Shown piece by piece: positions 27,564-37,122 of a stretch of 41,691 bases of DNA. The number at the start of each line of letters is the position of its first letter. Position 1 is the first letter of the stretch. The position numbers were made by a program, and so were the translations under genes. Source of the DNA: Comamonadaceae bacterium (GTDB lineage: Bacteria > Pseudomonadota > Gammaproteobacteria > Burkholderiales > Burkholderiaceae_C); assembly GCA_947451995.1 (NCBI GenBank), contig CANGCI010000002.1, positions 1-41,691 of the forward strand, in the 5' to 3' direction. The notes below the pieces were generated by a model, which saw nothing but the letters and a program-made list of their open reading frames with translations, was not told where the DNA came from and ran no database searches.

Positions 27564-28325
27564 ATGAGCACTTCGAACATGACTTCTGAAAGGGCAAATT
27601 TTGGGATGTTCTCAAAAACTTGGTTTGTCATCCTGCTGGCAACGTTGTTGGTCTCTGGCATCACAGCCAAGCTAGGCTTTTGGCAATTGGGTCGTGCACA
27701 AACCAAAGAAGCACTGAATGCCATCACAGTTGCACGCCAATTAGAGCCTGCTTTGCGCAACGACGACTGGGCTTCTGGGCTTGTGCCCGATGTTTGGATG
27801 CAAAGAAGTGCCGAGTTGAATGGGCAGTGGTTGCCACAATTCACGGTGTTCCTCGACAACCGCAGCATGAAGTCGCAAACAGGATTCTTTGTCATCACGC
27901 CTTTTCAGTTGAACAATGGTGCTGTGCTGCTTGTGCAGCGTGGCTGGGTTGCACGTGACCGTGCGCGCAGTGATTTATTGCCACCCGTTCAAACACCTCA
28001 AGGGCCATTGACCCTTCAAGGTCGGGTAGTGCCTTCACCTTCTAAGTTGATGGAATTGGGCGTAGCTGCCCCCGTTCAAGAAGGGTTTACTGTCCTCAGG
28101 CAAAATATAGACCTAGAGGCGTTTCGCCTAGAAACAAAACTCCCTTTGCTTGCAACGCTCCAACAAACGAGTGCTGCACCGGATGGCCTGGTCCGTGAAT
28201 GGCCTCAATCCATTTCGGGTGCTGATAAAAATCGCGGCTATGCTTTTCAGTGGTTTGCGCTTTCTGCATTAGCCTTCCTTCTTTTTGTCTGGTTCCAAGT
28301 TTGGAAGAAAATCAAAAATGTCTGA
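27564..28325 (+). CDS. SURF1-family cytochrome oxidase biogenesis protein
   Basis: LLVSGITAKLGFWQLGRAQTKEAL...VFLDNRSMKSQTGFFVITPF...VLLVQRGWVARD; start set to ATG 27564. Confidence 0.9.
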   Translation: MSTSNMTSERANFGMFSKTWFVILLATLLVSGITAKLGFWQLGRAQTKEALNAITVARQLEPALRNDDWASGLVPDVWMQRSAELNGQWLPQFTVFLDNRSMKSQTGFFVITPFQLNNGAVLLVQRGWVARDRARSDLLPPVQTPQGPLTLQGRVVPSPSKLMELGVAAPVQEGFTVLRQNIDLEAFRLETKLPLLATLQQTSAAPDGLVREWPQSISGADKNRGYAFQWFALSALAFLLFVWFQVWKKIKNV

Positions 28326-29010
28326 CCCCAAATCGCCTGATGACTTGAAGCCAATCGGTTTGACGGTCTACGATCTCCCGCAACCCACATCCAGTTCATT
28401 GTCTGAATCCTCGCGCACGCGGGGAGGGCGTTTGTACATGATGTTGGTGCTATTGGCATGCGCTGCACCTGTTGTTTTGTCTTATTTAACTTACTACGTC
28501 ATCCGTCCTGAAGGACGTGTGCATCACGGTGAATTGATTGAGCCGCAACGCATGCTGCCGGCATGGAGTGCCAAAGATCTTCAAGGCAAAGAAACACCGC
28601 TCGTCACCCTCAAGGGGCAGTGGCTACTGGTGGCCGTGGGCTCTGGCGAATGCGGTGAAAAGTGTGAGCGTCTGTTGTTTGTTCAACGCCAGTTGCACAA
28701 ATTGTTGAACAAAGAAAGTGACCGCTTGGACCGTGTTTGGCTGCTGAACGATCAAGCCGCACCCAAGGGCGAACTCCTCTCGGCCATTGAGGGTGCAACT
28801 GTTTTGCGTGTGCCTGCAGATCAACTGTCTCAATGGTTGTCGCCTTCAAGTGGCCGTGCGCTAGAAGAGCACTTGTATCTAATCGATCCCATGGGAAACT
28901 GGATGATGCGCTTCAACTATCCAGATGATGCCAAAACTGTCGTTGACATGAAACGCGATGTGGAGCGCTTATTGCGCGCATCAGTTTCATGGGACAAACC
29001 AGGTCGTTGA
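28318..29010 (+). CDS. Membrane-anchored SCO/thioredoxin-like protein of cox locus
   Basis: Single TM then WLLVAVGSGECGEKCERLLFVQRQLHKLL (CxxxC). Confidence 0.75.
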   Translation: MSDPKSPDDLKPIGLTVYDLPQPTSSSLSESSRTRGGRLYMMLVLLACAAPVVLSYLTYYVIRPEGRVHHGELIEPQRMLPAWSAKDLQGKETPLVTLKGQWLLVAVGSGECGEKCERLLFVQRQLHKLLNKESDRLDRVWLLNDQAAPKGELLSAIEGATVLRVPADQLSQWLSPSSGRALEEHLYLIDPMGNWMMRFNYPDDAKTVVDMKRDVERLLRASVSWDKPGR

Positions 29011-29017
29011 TCAATTT

Positions 29018-29509
29018 ATGAAATCAAAAACAATCGCAACGTGGCTCACTTTTGTGCTGGGCCCTTTTGGCATTCATCGCTTTTACTTGAAGGGTCTGCA
29101 AGACACCTTAGGCTGGTTCATGCCCATTCCTACTGCGCTGGGTGTTTGGGGATTTGAACGAGTTCAAGCCTATGGCTTAGACGACACCTTAAGTTGGGTC
29201 TTGTTGCCCATCTTTGGCATACACATTGCCGCTTGTTGTTTGCAGGCCATCGTCTATGGCTTGTCCACACCTGAAAAATGGAATGCGCAGTTCAATCCCC
29301 AAGCTGAACCCAAAGATTTGGCTGGCAAAAGCAGTTGGTTCACCGTGTTTGGCATCATTTTTAGCTTGTTGATAGGAACTGCGGCGCTGATGTCCGCCAT
29401 TGCCTATGGCACGCAGCGTTATTTCGAGACGGAGCTAGACAAGCAAGAAAAGCTGAACGCGATGAAGCCCACCAGTTCGCTGATGACTGTTGCGCACAAG
29501 CAAGTGTGA
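29018..29509 (+). CDS. TM2-domain-like membrane protein
   Basis: KSKTIATWLTFVLGPFGIHRFYLKG. Confidence 0.75.
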   Translation: MKSKTIATWLTFVLGPFGIHRFYLKGLQDTLGWFMPIPTALGVWGFERVQAYGLDDTLSWVLLPIFGIHIAACCLQAIVYGLSTPEKWNAQFNPQAEPKDLAGKSSWFTVFGIIFSLLIGTAALMSAIAYGTQRYFETELDKQEKLNAMKPTSSLMTVAHKQV

Positions 29510-29558
29510 CGGGCAACAGAGTTGACGTGCCCTTGATTCAACCCTTAAACTATTCAAC

Positions 29559-29801
29559 ATGAGCCTGAAAATCGTTGTCTACTCCAAGTCTGCGTGCCCA
29601 CAATGTGAGTCCGCCAAAATGATCCTCAAAACACGCTCTTTGGCGTACGAGGAAATCAAAATTGACGACGAAGCCGAGCGCATGGCTTTTTACGAAAAGT
29701 GCGGTCCCTCAGTTCGTCAAATGCCTCAGATTTTCATCAACGACCAACGCGTCGGCGGCTTGGCTGGTTTGCAAGCTGCCTTGGCTCAGTTGAGCCAATA
29801 A
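29559..29801 (+). CDS. Glutaredoxin
   Basis: VVYSKSACPQCESAKMIL (CPQC), RQMPQIFINDQRVGGLAGL. Confidence 0.88.
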   Translation: MSLKIVVYSKSACPQCESAKMILKTRSLAYEEIKIDDEAERMAFYEKCGPSVRQMPQIFINDQRVGGLAGLQAALAQLSQ

Positions 29802-29907
29802 ACTCAGTTGTCAATCACGGGAGGGCATCGGCGTCTTCCCTAATGCGTTCTTCGTACTAGCTCTTTAGAATGTACGTTGGCCTTTGCCAACCTATTCAGG
29901 AGACAGT

Positions 29908-30774
29908 TTGGACGCGAATAAAATTCAAAATGCCTTGGTCCTTTGCATGATCTTGGGCTACGCTGCCACTGAAGTCATCAGTCGGCGCTACAAAAACACT
30001 GTTCACGCCACCGCCAACGACACCAAGCTTGAACTGTTCATGTTCGTCAGCTTGTTGGCCATCACTCAGCCTTTGGCCATGCTGGCCACAGCCAAGCTGG
30101 GCACTTGGTTGGCGCCAGACTACAAAGGCATATTGGCAGATTTGCCTTGGTGGGGCATGGTGGGCTTGCTGCTGGTGTGCGATGACATGACCCAGTACTG
30201 GTGGCACCGACTGTCTCATTCGCCTTTGTTGTGGCCTCTGCACAGAGCGCATCACTCTGCGGCTTACATGAGCATTCGCGTCACGTTTAGAAACAACTTT
30301 TTCTATTACCTCATGATGCCTGGCTTGTGGTTGGCCGGTGTGCTGCTGTATTTGGGTGTGGGTGGCTTGGTTTATGCGCTTTATATCGTGGTCAAACTCA
30401 CCGTCATTTTGGGCGCTCACTGCGCATGGCGCTGGGACGAACCCTTGTACAAAATTCCAGCCTTGCGTCCTGTCATGTGGGTGCTAGAGAGGACCATTTC
30501 TACACCCGCGACCCATTGGGCCCACCATGCCATCACACAAAAAGATGGCGTGGGTCATTACAAAGGCAACTTTGGTAATTTGCTGTTCATTTGGGACATC
30601 ATTTTTGGATCGGCTCACATTACCCAACAGTATCCTGCGCAAGTGGGCCTGAAAGACGACCAACTGTTTGGACAAGAGCATTGGTATCACCAAATGTTCT
30701 TCCCACTTTTTCAGTCTAAGCGCGAATACACCGCCCTCAAATTTGGCGGCAAGATTTACACAGAAGACGATTAA
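29908..30774 (+). CDS. Sterol desaturase/fatty acid hydroxylase family protein
   Basis: His clusters WWHRLSH, LHRAHHSAAY, WAHHAI; TTG start at 29908 after CAGGAGACAG. Confidence 0.87.
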   Translation: MDANKIQNALVLCMILGYAATEVISRRYKNTVHATANDTKLELFMFVSLLAITQPLAMLATAKLGTWLAPDYKGILADLPWWGMVGLLLVCDDMTQYWWHRLSHSPLLWPLHRAHHSAAYMSIRVTFRNNFFYYLMMPGLWLAGVLLYLGVGGLVYALYIVVKLTVILGAHCAWRWDEPLYKIPALRPVMWVLERTISTPATHWAHHAITQKDGVGHYKGNFGNLLFIWDIIFGSAHITQQYPAQVGLKDDQLFGQEHWYHQMFFPLFQSKREYTALKFGGKIYTEDD

Positions 30775-30796
30775 TGGCCTGTGCTAATCAGTGATT

Positions 30797-30823
30797 GAAA
30801 AGGGCGCCTGGCGCCCTTTTTTC
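30797..30823. terminator. Bidirectional Rho-independent terminator
   Basis: GAAAAGGGCGC-CTG-GCGCCCTTTTTTC between convergent genes. Confidence 0.85.
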
Positions 30824-31988
30824 ATGAGCGGCCAGACAAGCCCATGCCGCGCGAAATGACTTCTTTCATAATTTCATTGGTGCCGCCATAGATGCGCTGT
30901 ACACGCGCATCGGCGTAGGCGCGGGTAATCGGGTATTCCCACATGTAGCCATAGCCACCGTGCAACTGCACGCATTCATCCATCACTTTGCATTGCAGGT
31001 CTGAACACCAGTACTTGGCCATGCTGGCTGTGGCGGTGTCCAGTTGATCCGTACTGAGCAACTCGCAGCACTTGTCCACAAACACGCGGGCGACTTGCAC
31101 TTCGGTTTGCAATTCAGCCAATGTGTAGCGCGTGTTTTGGTATTGCCCCACCGCTTGGCCAAAGACTTTGCGATCTTTCACATAGCTCACCGTCCAGTCG
31201 ATGGCCGCTTGTGCCGCGGCTACTGCGCCAATGGCAATTTGCAAACGCTCCCATGGCAGTTGCTCCATGAGGCAGATAAAGCCTTTGCCTTCCATGGCGG
31301 GGCCGCCCAGCAATTGATCGGCGCTGACCTTGACGTTGTCAAAGAACAGCTCGGAGGTGTCTTGTGCTTTGAGTCCCAGCTTTTTCAAGCGTTTGCCTTT
31401 TTCAAAGCCAGGCATGCCGCGTTCGATCAGGAACAAGCTGGTGCCTTTGGCGCCTGCATTCGGGTCAGTTTTGGCAACAACAATCACAAGGTCTGCGTGC
31501 CAACCATTGGTGATAAAGGTTTTGCTACCGTTGATGACGTAAGTACCATCGGCTTGTTGAATGGCGGTGGTTTTGACGCCCTGCAAATCCGAGCCAGCAG
31601 CAGGTTCACTCATAGCAATGGCGCCGATCATTTCACCACTGGCCATGGCGGTCAGGTACTTTTGCTTTTGCGCTTCAGTGCCGTAGTGAAGAATGTACGG
31701 CGCCACAATTTCGTTGTGCAGTCCATAGCCAATGCCACTAAAGCCACCGCGTGACAACTCTTCCATTTGCACCACGGAATAGAGCTTGTCTGCATCGGCG
31801 CCGCCATAGACCTCTGGCAAGGTCATGCCCAAGAAGCCGTTGGCACCGGCTTTGCGCCAAACCTCACGGTCGACATAGCCTTGCTCTTCCCAGGCCTCAT
31901 GGTAGGGGGCAATTTCTTTGTCCATGAACTTGCGAAAGCTGTCGCGAAAGGCTTCATGGTCGGCGTTGAAAAGGGTGCGTTCAATCAT
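30822..31988 (-). CDS. Acyl-CoA dehydrogenase
   Basis: AIAMSEPAAGSDLQGVKTTA, NGSKTFITNGWHADL, QLHGGYGYMWEYPITRAYADARVQRIYGGTNEIMKEVISR. Confidence 0.94.
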   Translation of the reverse strand: MIERTLFNADHEAFRDSFRKFMDKEIAPYHEAWEEQGYVDREVWRKAGANGFLGMTLPEVYGGADADKLYSVVQMEELSRGGFSGIGYGLHNEIVAPYILHYGTEAQKQKYLTAMASGEMIGAIAMSEPAAGSDLQGVKTTAIQQADGTYVINGSKTFITNGWHADLVIVVAKTDPNAGAKGTSLFLIERGMPGFEKGKRLKKLGLKAQDTSELFFDNVKVSADQLLGGPAMEGKGFICLMEQLPWERLQIAIGAVAAAQAAIDWTVSYVKDRKVFGQAVGQYQNTRYTLAELQTEVQVARVFVDKCCELLSTDQLDTATASMAKYWCSDLQCKVMDECVQLHGGYGYMWEYPITRAYADARVQRIYGGTNEIMKEVISRGMGLSGRS

Positions 31989-32034
31989 GGTGTCATCTAC
32001 CGGACTGTGAGAGGGAAGGAGGGACTGATTTATC

Positions 32035-32069
32035 TGCTCAAAAGTCTATACTGATTGACGAATTGAGCA
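32035..32069. promoter_or_regulatory. Candidate operator: TGCTCAA-N21-TTGAGCA inverted repeat flanking TATACT
   Basis: Perfect 7-bp arms in the divergent acyl-CoA dehydrogenase/thiolase intergenic region; TATACT at 32047-32052. Confidence 0.35.
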
Positions 32070-32106
32070 ACATGGGACAAGCCCGTGATGACCTTTAGGA
32101 GACAGC

Positions 32107-33312
32107 ATGACAGATGCATTTGTTTATGACGCCATTCGCACACCGCGCGGCAAAGGTAAAAAAGACGGCAGCCTCCATGAGGTGAAGCCGGTCAATTTGT
32201 TGGCAGGTGTTTTGTCGGAAATTCAAAAACGCAACGACCTCGATACCGCGGCCGTCGATGATGTGGTCATGGGCGTGGTGTCACCGATTGGCGAACAAGG
32301 CTCTGTGATTGCCAAAGTGGCCGCCCTCAAGGCGGGCTGGGACTGGCGTTGTTCGGGTGTTCAACTCAATCGCTTTTGTGCCTCCGGTCTTGAGGCCGTC
32401 AACATGGCTGCCATGAAAGTGCGCAGTGGTTGGGAAGATTTGGTGGTGGCGGGCGGTGTAGAAAGCATGAGCCGTGTTCCCATTGGTGCTGATGGCGGTG
32501 CTTGGGCACAAGATCCAGAAACCAACAGCGCTACTTTGTTTGTGCCACAAGGCATTGGGGCCGACCTCATTGCCACCATGAGTGGATTCAGCCGACATGA
32601 TGTCGATGCATTTGCCGTGGAATCCCAAAAACGCGCTGCCGCTGCGCGCAGTGCGGGTTACTTTGAAAAATCGGTGGTGCCCGTGAAAGATGCCTTGGGT
32701 CAAATTATTTTGGCGCAGGATGAATTCATCAAACCCAACACCACCGTCGAGACACTGGCGGGTTTGAAACCCTCATTTGAACAATTGGGTGCGATGGGTT
32801 TTGATGCTGTGGCATTACAGCGTTATCCAGAGGTGGCCCGAATTGATCACGTTCATCATGCCGGCAACTCGTCTGGCATTGTGGACGGCGCGGCTGCCGT
32901 TCTCATTGGCTCTGAAGCTGCAGGCAAACAACATGGCTTGAAGCCCCGTGCACGCATCGTGGCTGCCGCCTTATCGGGTGCCGATCCCACCATCATGTTG
33001 ACGGGTCCTATGCCCGCCGCACGCAAAGCTTTGGCCAAAGCCGGCATGACGATTGATCAAATTGATTTGTTTGAAATCAACGAAGCCTTTGCAGCGGTGC
33101 CCATGAAGTTCATGCAAGAAATGCACGTGTCGCACGACCGCGTCAATGTGAACGGCGGTGCCATTGCCATGGGTCATCCGTTGGGTGCCACAGGTGCCAT
33201 GATTTTGGGCATTCTGATTGATGAATTGCACCGCCGCAATTTGCGCTTCGGTCTGGCCACCTTGTGTGTGGGCGGCGGTATGGGCATTGCCACCATTGTT
33301 GAGCGCGTTTAA
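32107..33312 (+). CDS. Acetyl-CoA C-acyltransferase (thiolase)
   Basis: [66 protein letters not shown]. Confidence 0.94.
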   Translation: MTDAFVYDAIRTPRGKGKKDGSLHEVKPVNLLAGVLSEIQKRNDLDTAAVDDVVMGVVSPIGEQGSVIAKVAALKAGWDWRCSGVQLNRFCASGLEAVNMAAMKVRSGWEDLVVAGGVESMSRVPIGADGGAWAQDPETNSATLFVPQGIGADLIATMSGFSRHDVDAFAVESQKRAAAARSAGYFEKSVVPVKDALGQIILAQDEFIKPNTTVETLAGLKPSFEQLGAMGFDAVALQRYPEVARIDHVHHAGNSSGIVDGAAAVLIGSEAAGKQHGLKPRARIVAAALSGADPTIMLTGPMPAARKALAKAGMTIDQIDLFEINEAFAAVPMKFMQEMHVSHDRVNVNGGAIAMGHPLGATGAMILGILIDELHRRNLRFGLATLCVGGGMGIATIVERV

Positions 33313-33326
33313 GCAGGAGACCTCCA

Positions 33327-34867
33327 TGATTTTGAAAACACTGCGCTACGAAATTCAAGAGGGCATTGCCACCATCACCTTTGACGAGCAAGGCTCGCCC
33401 GTCAACACCATGTGTTTGCAATGGCAAGCCGATTTGGCCCAAGTCGTCGATCAGGTGAAGCAAGATGCCGCTCACCTCAAAGGTTTAATTTTGGCGTCCA
33501 CCAAGTCCACGTTCTTTGCTGGCGCGGACTTAAAAGGCGTGATGCGATCCACTTCAAAAGATGGCCTCCGTGTCTTTGCCGAAATTGAAGGCGTTAAGAA
33601 AAGTTTCAGAACACTAGAGACCTGCGGATTTCCAGTGGTGTCTTGCTTGAATGGTTCTGCCTTAGGTGGCGGCCTGGAAGTGGCGTTGTTGGGACATTAC
33701 CGCATTGCCACCCTCAACCCCAAAGCGATCTTTGGTTTTCCTGAAATTACGCTGGGCCTCATTCCTGGCGCCGGTGGCATTACCAAAATGACGCGCATCT
33801 TGGGCTTGTTGGCTGCGCAGCCCTACCTAATTGAGTGTAAGTTGTTCAACGCAGAAGAAGCCCATCGCTTGGGTTTGGTGCACGAGTTGGTGGCATCCGA
33901 TGATTTGCTTCGCCCGCAAGCCTTGGCCTACATTGCCTCTGCGCAGGGCAAACCAGAGGCCTCCCAGCACGTGTGGGATCGCAAGGATTACAAAATGCCA
34001 GGTGGCACACCTGCCAACCCCAAAATTGCCGGCATGCTGACGGTCGCACCGGCCATGCTAAAGCTCAAAACCCGCGGCTTGTATCCAGCACCCGAAGCGG
34101 CCTTGGCCGCCATGGTGGAAGGCGCTCTGGTGGACTTTGACACCGCCATGCGCATTGAAAGCCGTTACCTGGCCACGATGATGAACAGCGACGTTGCGCG
34201 CAACATGATCAATACGACCTTCTTTAACTTGAACAGCTACAAGGCCGATCTTGCCAAGCTGCAAGCTGAGTTGGGCCGCAAGCCGGATCATGCTTGGGTG
34301 CTGAACAAAGGCATGCCGGCTGCAGGTTTGGACTATGCGCAGTTGTTAAACGCTGAAGCTGCCGATAGCAAGCAAGCCTATGTCCAACGTGCCATGGCAG
34401 CCTACATGTCGCAAGCGGATTCACTCTTGTCTGAAGGCGTATCAGCGGCGTTGATTGAAAATTTAGCCGTGCAAGCGGGGATGCACATTGGACCATTGAA
34501 GATGAAGGCGCTGTGCGGTGCCACGCCCAAGACAGAAACAGCAAAGACAGCTGAGTCCAGAATCAGCAAATTGCAGGGGGCCGAACTTCATGAAGTCGTC
34601 AAAGATCGCCTTTTGTTCAGTCAGTCCGTTGAAGCGGCCAAGTGCCTGCAAGAAGGTGTTTTAAGTGCAGTGCACGAAGCCAATATTGGCGCCGTGTTTG
34701 TATTGGGCTTTCCTGCATGTACCGGAGGTACTTTGCAAATGGTCTATGCCATGGGCGTCGATGCATTTGCAAAACGTTGCCAAGAACTGGCCAGCCTATT
34801 TGGCTCAGCATTTGAGCTGTCGGCTGAGGTGGTGACTTGTTTGAAACAGCACCAGCCTCAGTACTAA
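33327..34867 (+). CDS. FadB/FadJ-like protein: enoyl-CoA hydratase plus partial 3-hydroxyacyl-CoA dehydrogenase C-terminal regions, lacking the NAD-binding domain
   Basis: ECH motifs (AGADLKGVM, GSALGGGLEVALLGHYRIA, PGAGGITKMTRILG), then NMINTTFFNLNSYKADLAKL...LLSEGVSAALIENLAVQAGMHIGPL...KDRLLFSQSVEAAKCLQEGVL; no GxGxMGxGIA Rossmann motif. Confidence 0.85.
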
Positions 34868-34872
34868 GCAAC

Positions 34873-35745
34873 TTACTCAGGTTTTTGCAGCTTGTCTTGT
34901 GTCTTGTGCAAAAAATCACTGGCGTCGTGACGCTCGTGCAGCTGTGTATCAAGCGGGCCCATGACACGGTTTACCATGCGCCCTCGCTTGACCGCTGGGC
35001 GGGCTTCAATTTCATCGGCCCAACGAATGATGTTGGTGTATTCGTGCACCGCTAAAAACTCACCAGAGTCATAACGCTCACCTTTGGCCAAGCCACCATA
35101 CCAAGGCCAGATGGCCATGTCGGCAATGGTGTAGTCGTCACCGCCAATGAAGCGATGATCGGCCAGACGGCGATTGAGCACATCGAGCTCGCGCTTGACT
35201 TCCATGGCAAAACGGTCAATGGCGTATTCAATTTTGGTAGGTGCGTAGGCAAAGAAATGGCCAAAGCCGCCGCCTAGATAAGGGGCACTTCCCATTTGCC
35301 ACATCAACCATGACATGCATTCGGTACGCTTGACCACATCGGTGGGCAAAAAGGCTTTGAATTTTTCAGCCAGGTAAAACAGGATGGAACCCGATTCAAA
35401 AACGCGAATGTCTTCCGGCCCACTGCAATCGAGCAGCGCTGGAATTTTGGAGTTGGGATTGACGCCCACAAAGCCGGAGCTGAATTGCATGCCTTCGTTG
35501 ATGCGAATCAACCAGGCGTCATATTCAGCGCCTGTGTGGCCCAGCTCGAGCAACTCCTCCAACATCACGGTCACTTTGATGCCGTTGGGTGTGCCCAAAG
35601 AATAAAGTTGAAGAGGGTGTTTGCCACGGGGCAGTGCTTGCTCGTGGGTAGCGCCCGCTACTGGGCGATTGATGTTGGCAAATCGGCCGCCATTGGCCTT
35701 TTGCCAGGTCCAAACTTTGGGGGGAACGTAGGGCGTATCAGACAT
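34873..35745 (-). CDS. yghU: YghU-like glutathione S-transferase
   Basis: YVPPKVWTWQKANGGRFANINRPVAGATHEQALPRGKHPLQLYSLGTPNGIKVTVMLEELLE. Confidence 0.88.
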   Translation of the reverse strand: MSDTPYVPPKVWTWQKANGGRFANINRPVAGATHEQALPRGKHPLQLYSLGTPNGIKVTVMLEELLELGHTGAEYDAWLIRINEGMQFSSGFVGVNPNSKIPALLDCSGPEDIRVFESGSILFYLAEKFKAFLPTDVVKRTECMSWLMWQMGSAPYLGGGFGHFFAYAPTKIEYAIDRFAMEVKRELDVLNRRLADHRFIGGDDYTIADMAIWPWYGGLAKGERYDSGEFLAVHEYTNIIRWADEIEARPAVKRGRMVNRVMGPLDTQLHERHDASDFLHKTQDKLQKPE

Positions 35746-35822
35746 GCTTGACCTCATCGAAATTGAGGAGCAAGCGTACACGAGATTGTGGCGGATTCAA
35801 ACTGGGAAAGTACGAGTTTTTC

Positions 35823-37049
35823 TCAAAACAAGAGTCCTATGGCGGTGGTGCTGATGAACAAGATCAGTGCGCCTGTCATTCTGAGTCCATAACTTTTTCC
35901 GCCACTGACAAAGCTCAGAGCCGACTTGGAAAGAACGCTGGCAGCCAAAATGGCAATCACGCCCCAGCGCGCCATTGCAGAAATCTCTTGCTGTGGTAGC
36001 GCCAGTTGTGAAATGCTGAAGGCTGCCGCATGAATTTCTGCAAAGCCAATGATGACGGCGGAAATTAGCGTGCCGGTTTGACCGAAGATGGCGCCAATCC
36101 AAGCCGACATGAGGCTGATGCTGCTGATGCTGAATGCAATGACGAAGACATGTTTGAGTTGAAATGCTTCTTGGGTGCTTGTGGGTAAAACATCACGTCG
36201 GAACATTTGTTTTTGAAAAAGAAATGCAGAAGTTGACAATAAGCTGAGACCGCCTAATGACAAAGGCAGCACCACAGACTTCAAAAGTTCCAAGCAACTT
36301 GCACCAAGAACCAGTGCAAACAAGATGAGTGAAGCCAACGTAGAGAGCAGCGCTGAAGCACAAGTGATGCTGGTGAGAGTGGGGTCATCTTTGGCTTTAT
36401 GGCCTAGATCCATGATCACAGCCGTCGAAGAAATAAAGCCTGATAAAAATCCAGTAATGGGCAAGCCATACTTGAGCCCAGATAAGCGAATGGCCAGATG
36501 CCCCAACATGCCCGTGCACATGATGATCACCACCACTTTCCAGATTCCAAAGGGCTTGAGCGCGCCCCACGGGTCGATGGCCTCTTGGGGAAGCAGTGGC
36601 AAGACGATCAAGGCCGCCGCAAATAGTATCAAGGCATCTTCCAGTTCCTGCTCCGAGATCAATTCTTGACTGAATTTGCGAAGTGGTTTTTTGAGGAAGA
36701 GCAAACCTGCAACCACAACACCCAATGCCGCTGCCAATTGAAAAGCGCTGATGGCCAGCCCGCCAAGGAGCACGGTCATGACCAATGAGACCTCACCTGT
36801 CATGCCAGGATCAGATCGAAAAGATTTGAAATAAGCAACTGCGACCAAGCAGCCAGTGACAATCAAAGTGATGGTGAAAATGGGCATTCCGAACTGGAAT
36901 GCCACTGCGCCCATCAGCGCTGCCACAGTGTGCGTTCTAACGCCTGCCATCATGACGCCAGGCTGGTGCAATCTCTCACGGACGATGCCAATCAGAAAGC
37001 CGATGCACACGGCTGTTAAAAATCCGACGGTTTGTTCTTGAGTCGCCAT
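35823..37049 (-). CDS. MgtC/DUF4010-type membrane protein
   Basis: FLTAVCIGFLIGIVRERLHQPG...AGVRTHTVAALMGAV, many TM helices, GFLSGFISSTAVIMDLG. Confidence 0.8.
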   Translation of the reverse strand: MATQEQTVGFLTAVCIGFLIGIVRERLHQPGVMMAGVRTHTVAALMGAVAFQFGMPIFTITLIVTGCLVAVAYFKSFRSDPGMTGEVSLVMTVLLGGLAISAFQLAAALGVVVAGLLFLKKPLRKFSQELISEQELEDALILFAAALIVLPLLPQEAIDPWGALKPFGIWKVVVIIMCTGMLGHLAIRLSGLKYGLPITGFLSGFISSTAVIMDLGHKAKDDPTLTSITCASALLSTLASLILFALVLGASCLELLKSVVLPLSLGGLSLLSTSAFLFQKQMFRRDVLPTSTQEAFQLKHVFVIAFSISSISLMSAWIGAIFGQTGTLISAVIIGFAEIHAAAFSISQLALPQQEISAMARWGVIAILAASVLSKSALSFVSGGKSYGLRMTGALILFISTTAIGLLF

Positions 37050-37122
37050 GCGAGCATCTTATGCCTCAAATTGGTTTAGGGTATCCGTTCTTCATTGTTT
37101 TGTGTCATGTCGACATGAGAGA

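Noticed and set aside
29007-29020. TTGATCAA as a possible Fnr box before the TM2 gene
   Set aside because: Palindrome lacks the N4 spacer of Fnr/Anr sites and overlaps the upstream stop codon.
31044-31754. 236-aa plus-strand ORF
   Set aside because: Antisense to a well-supported acyl-CoA dehydrogenase.
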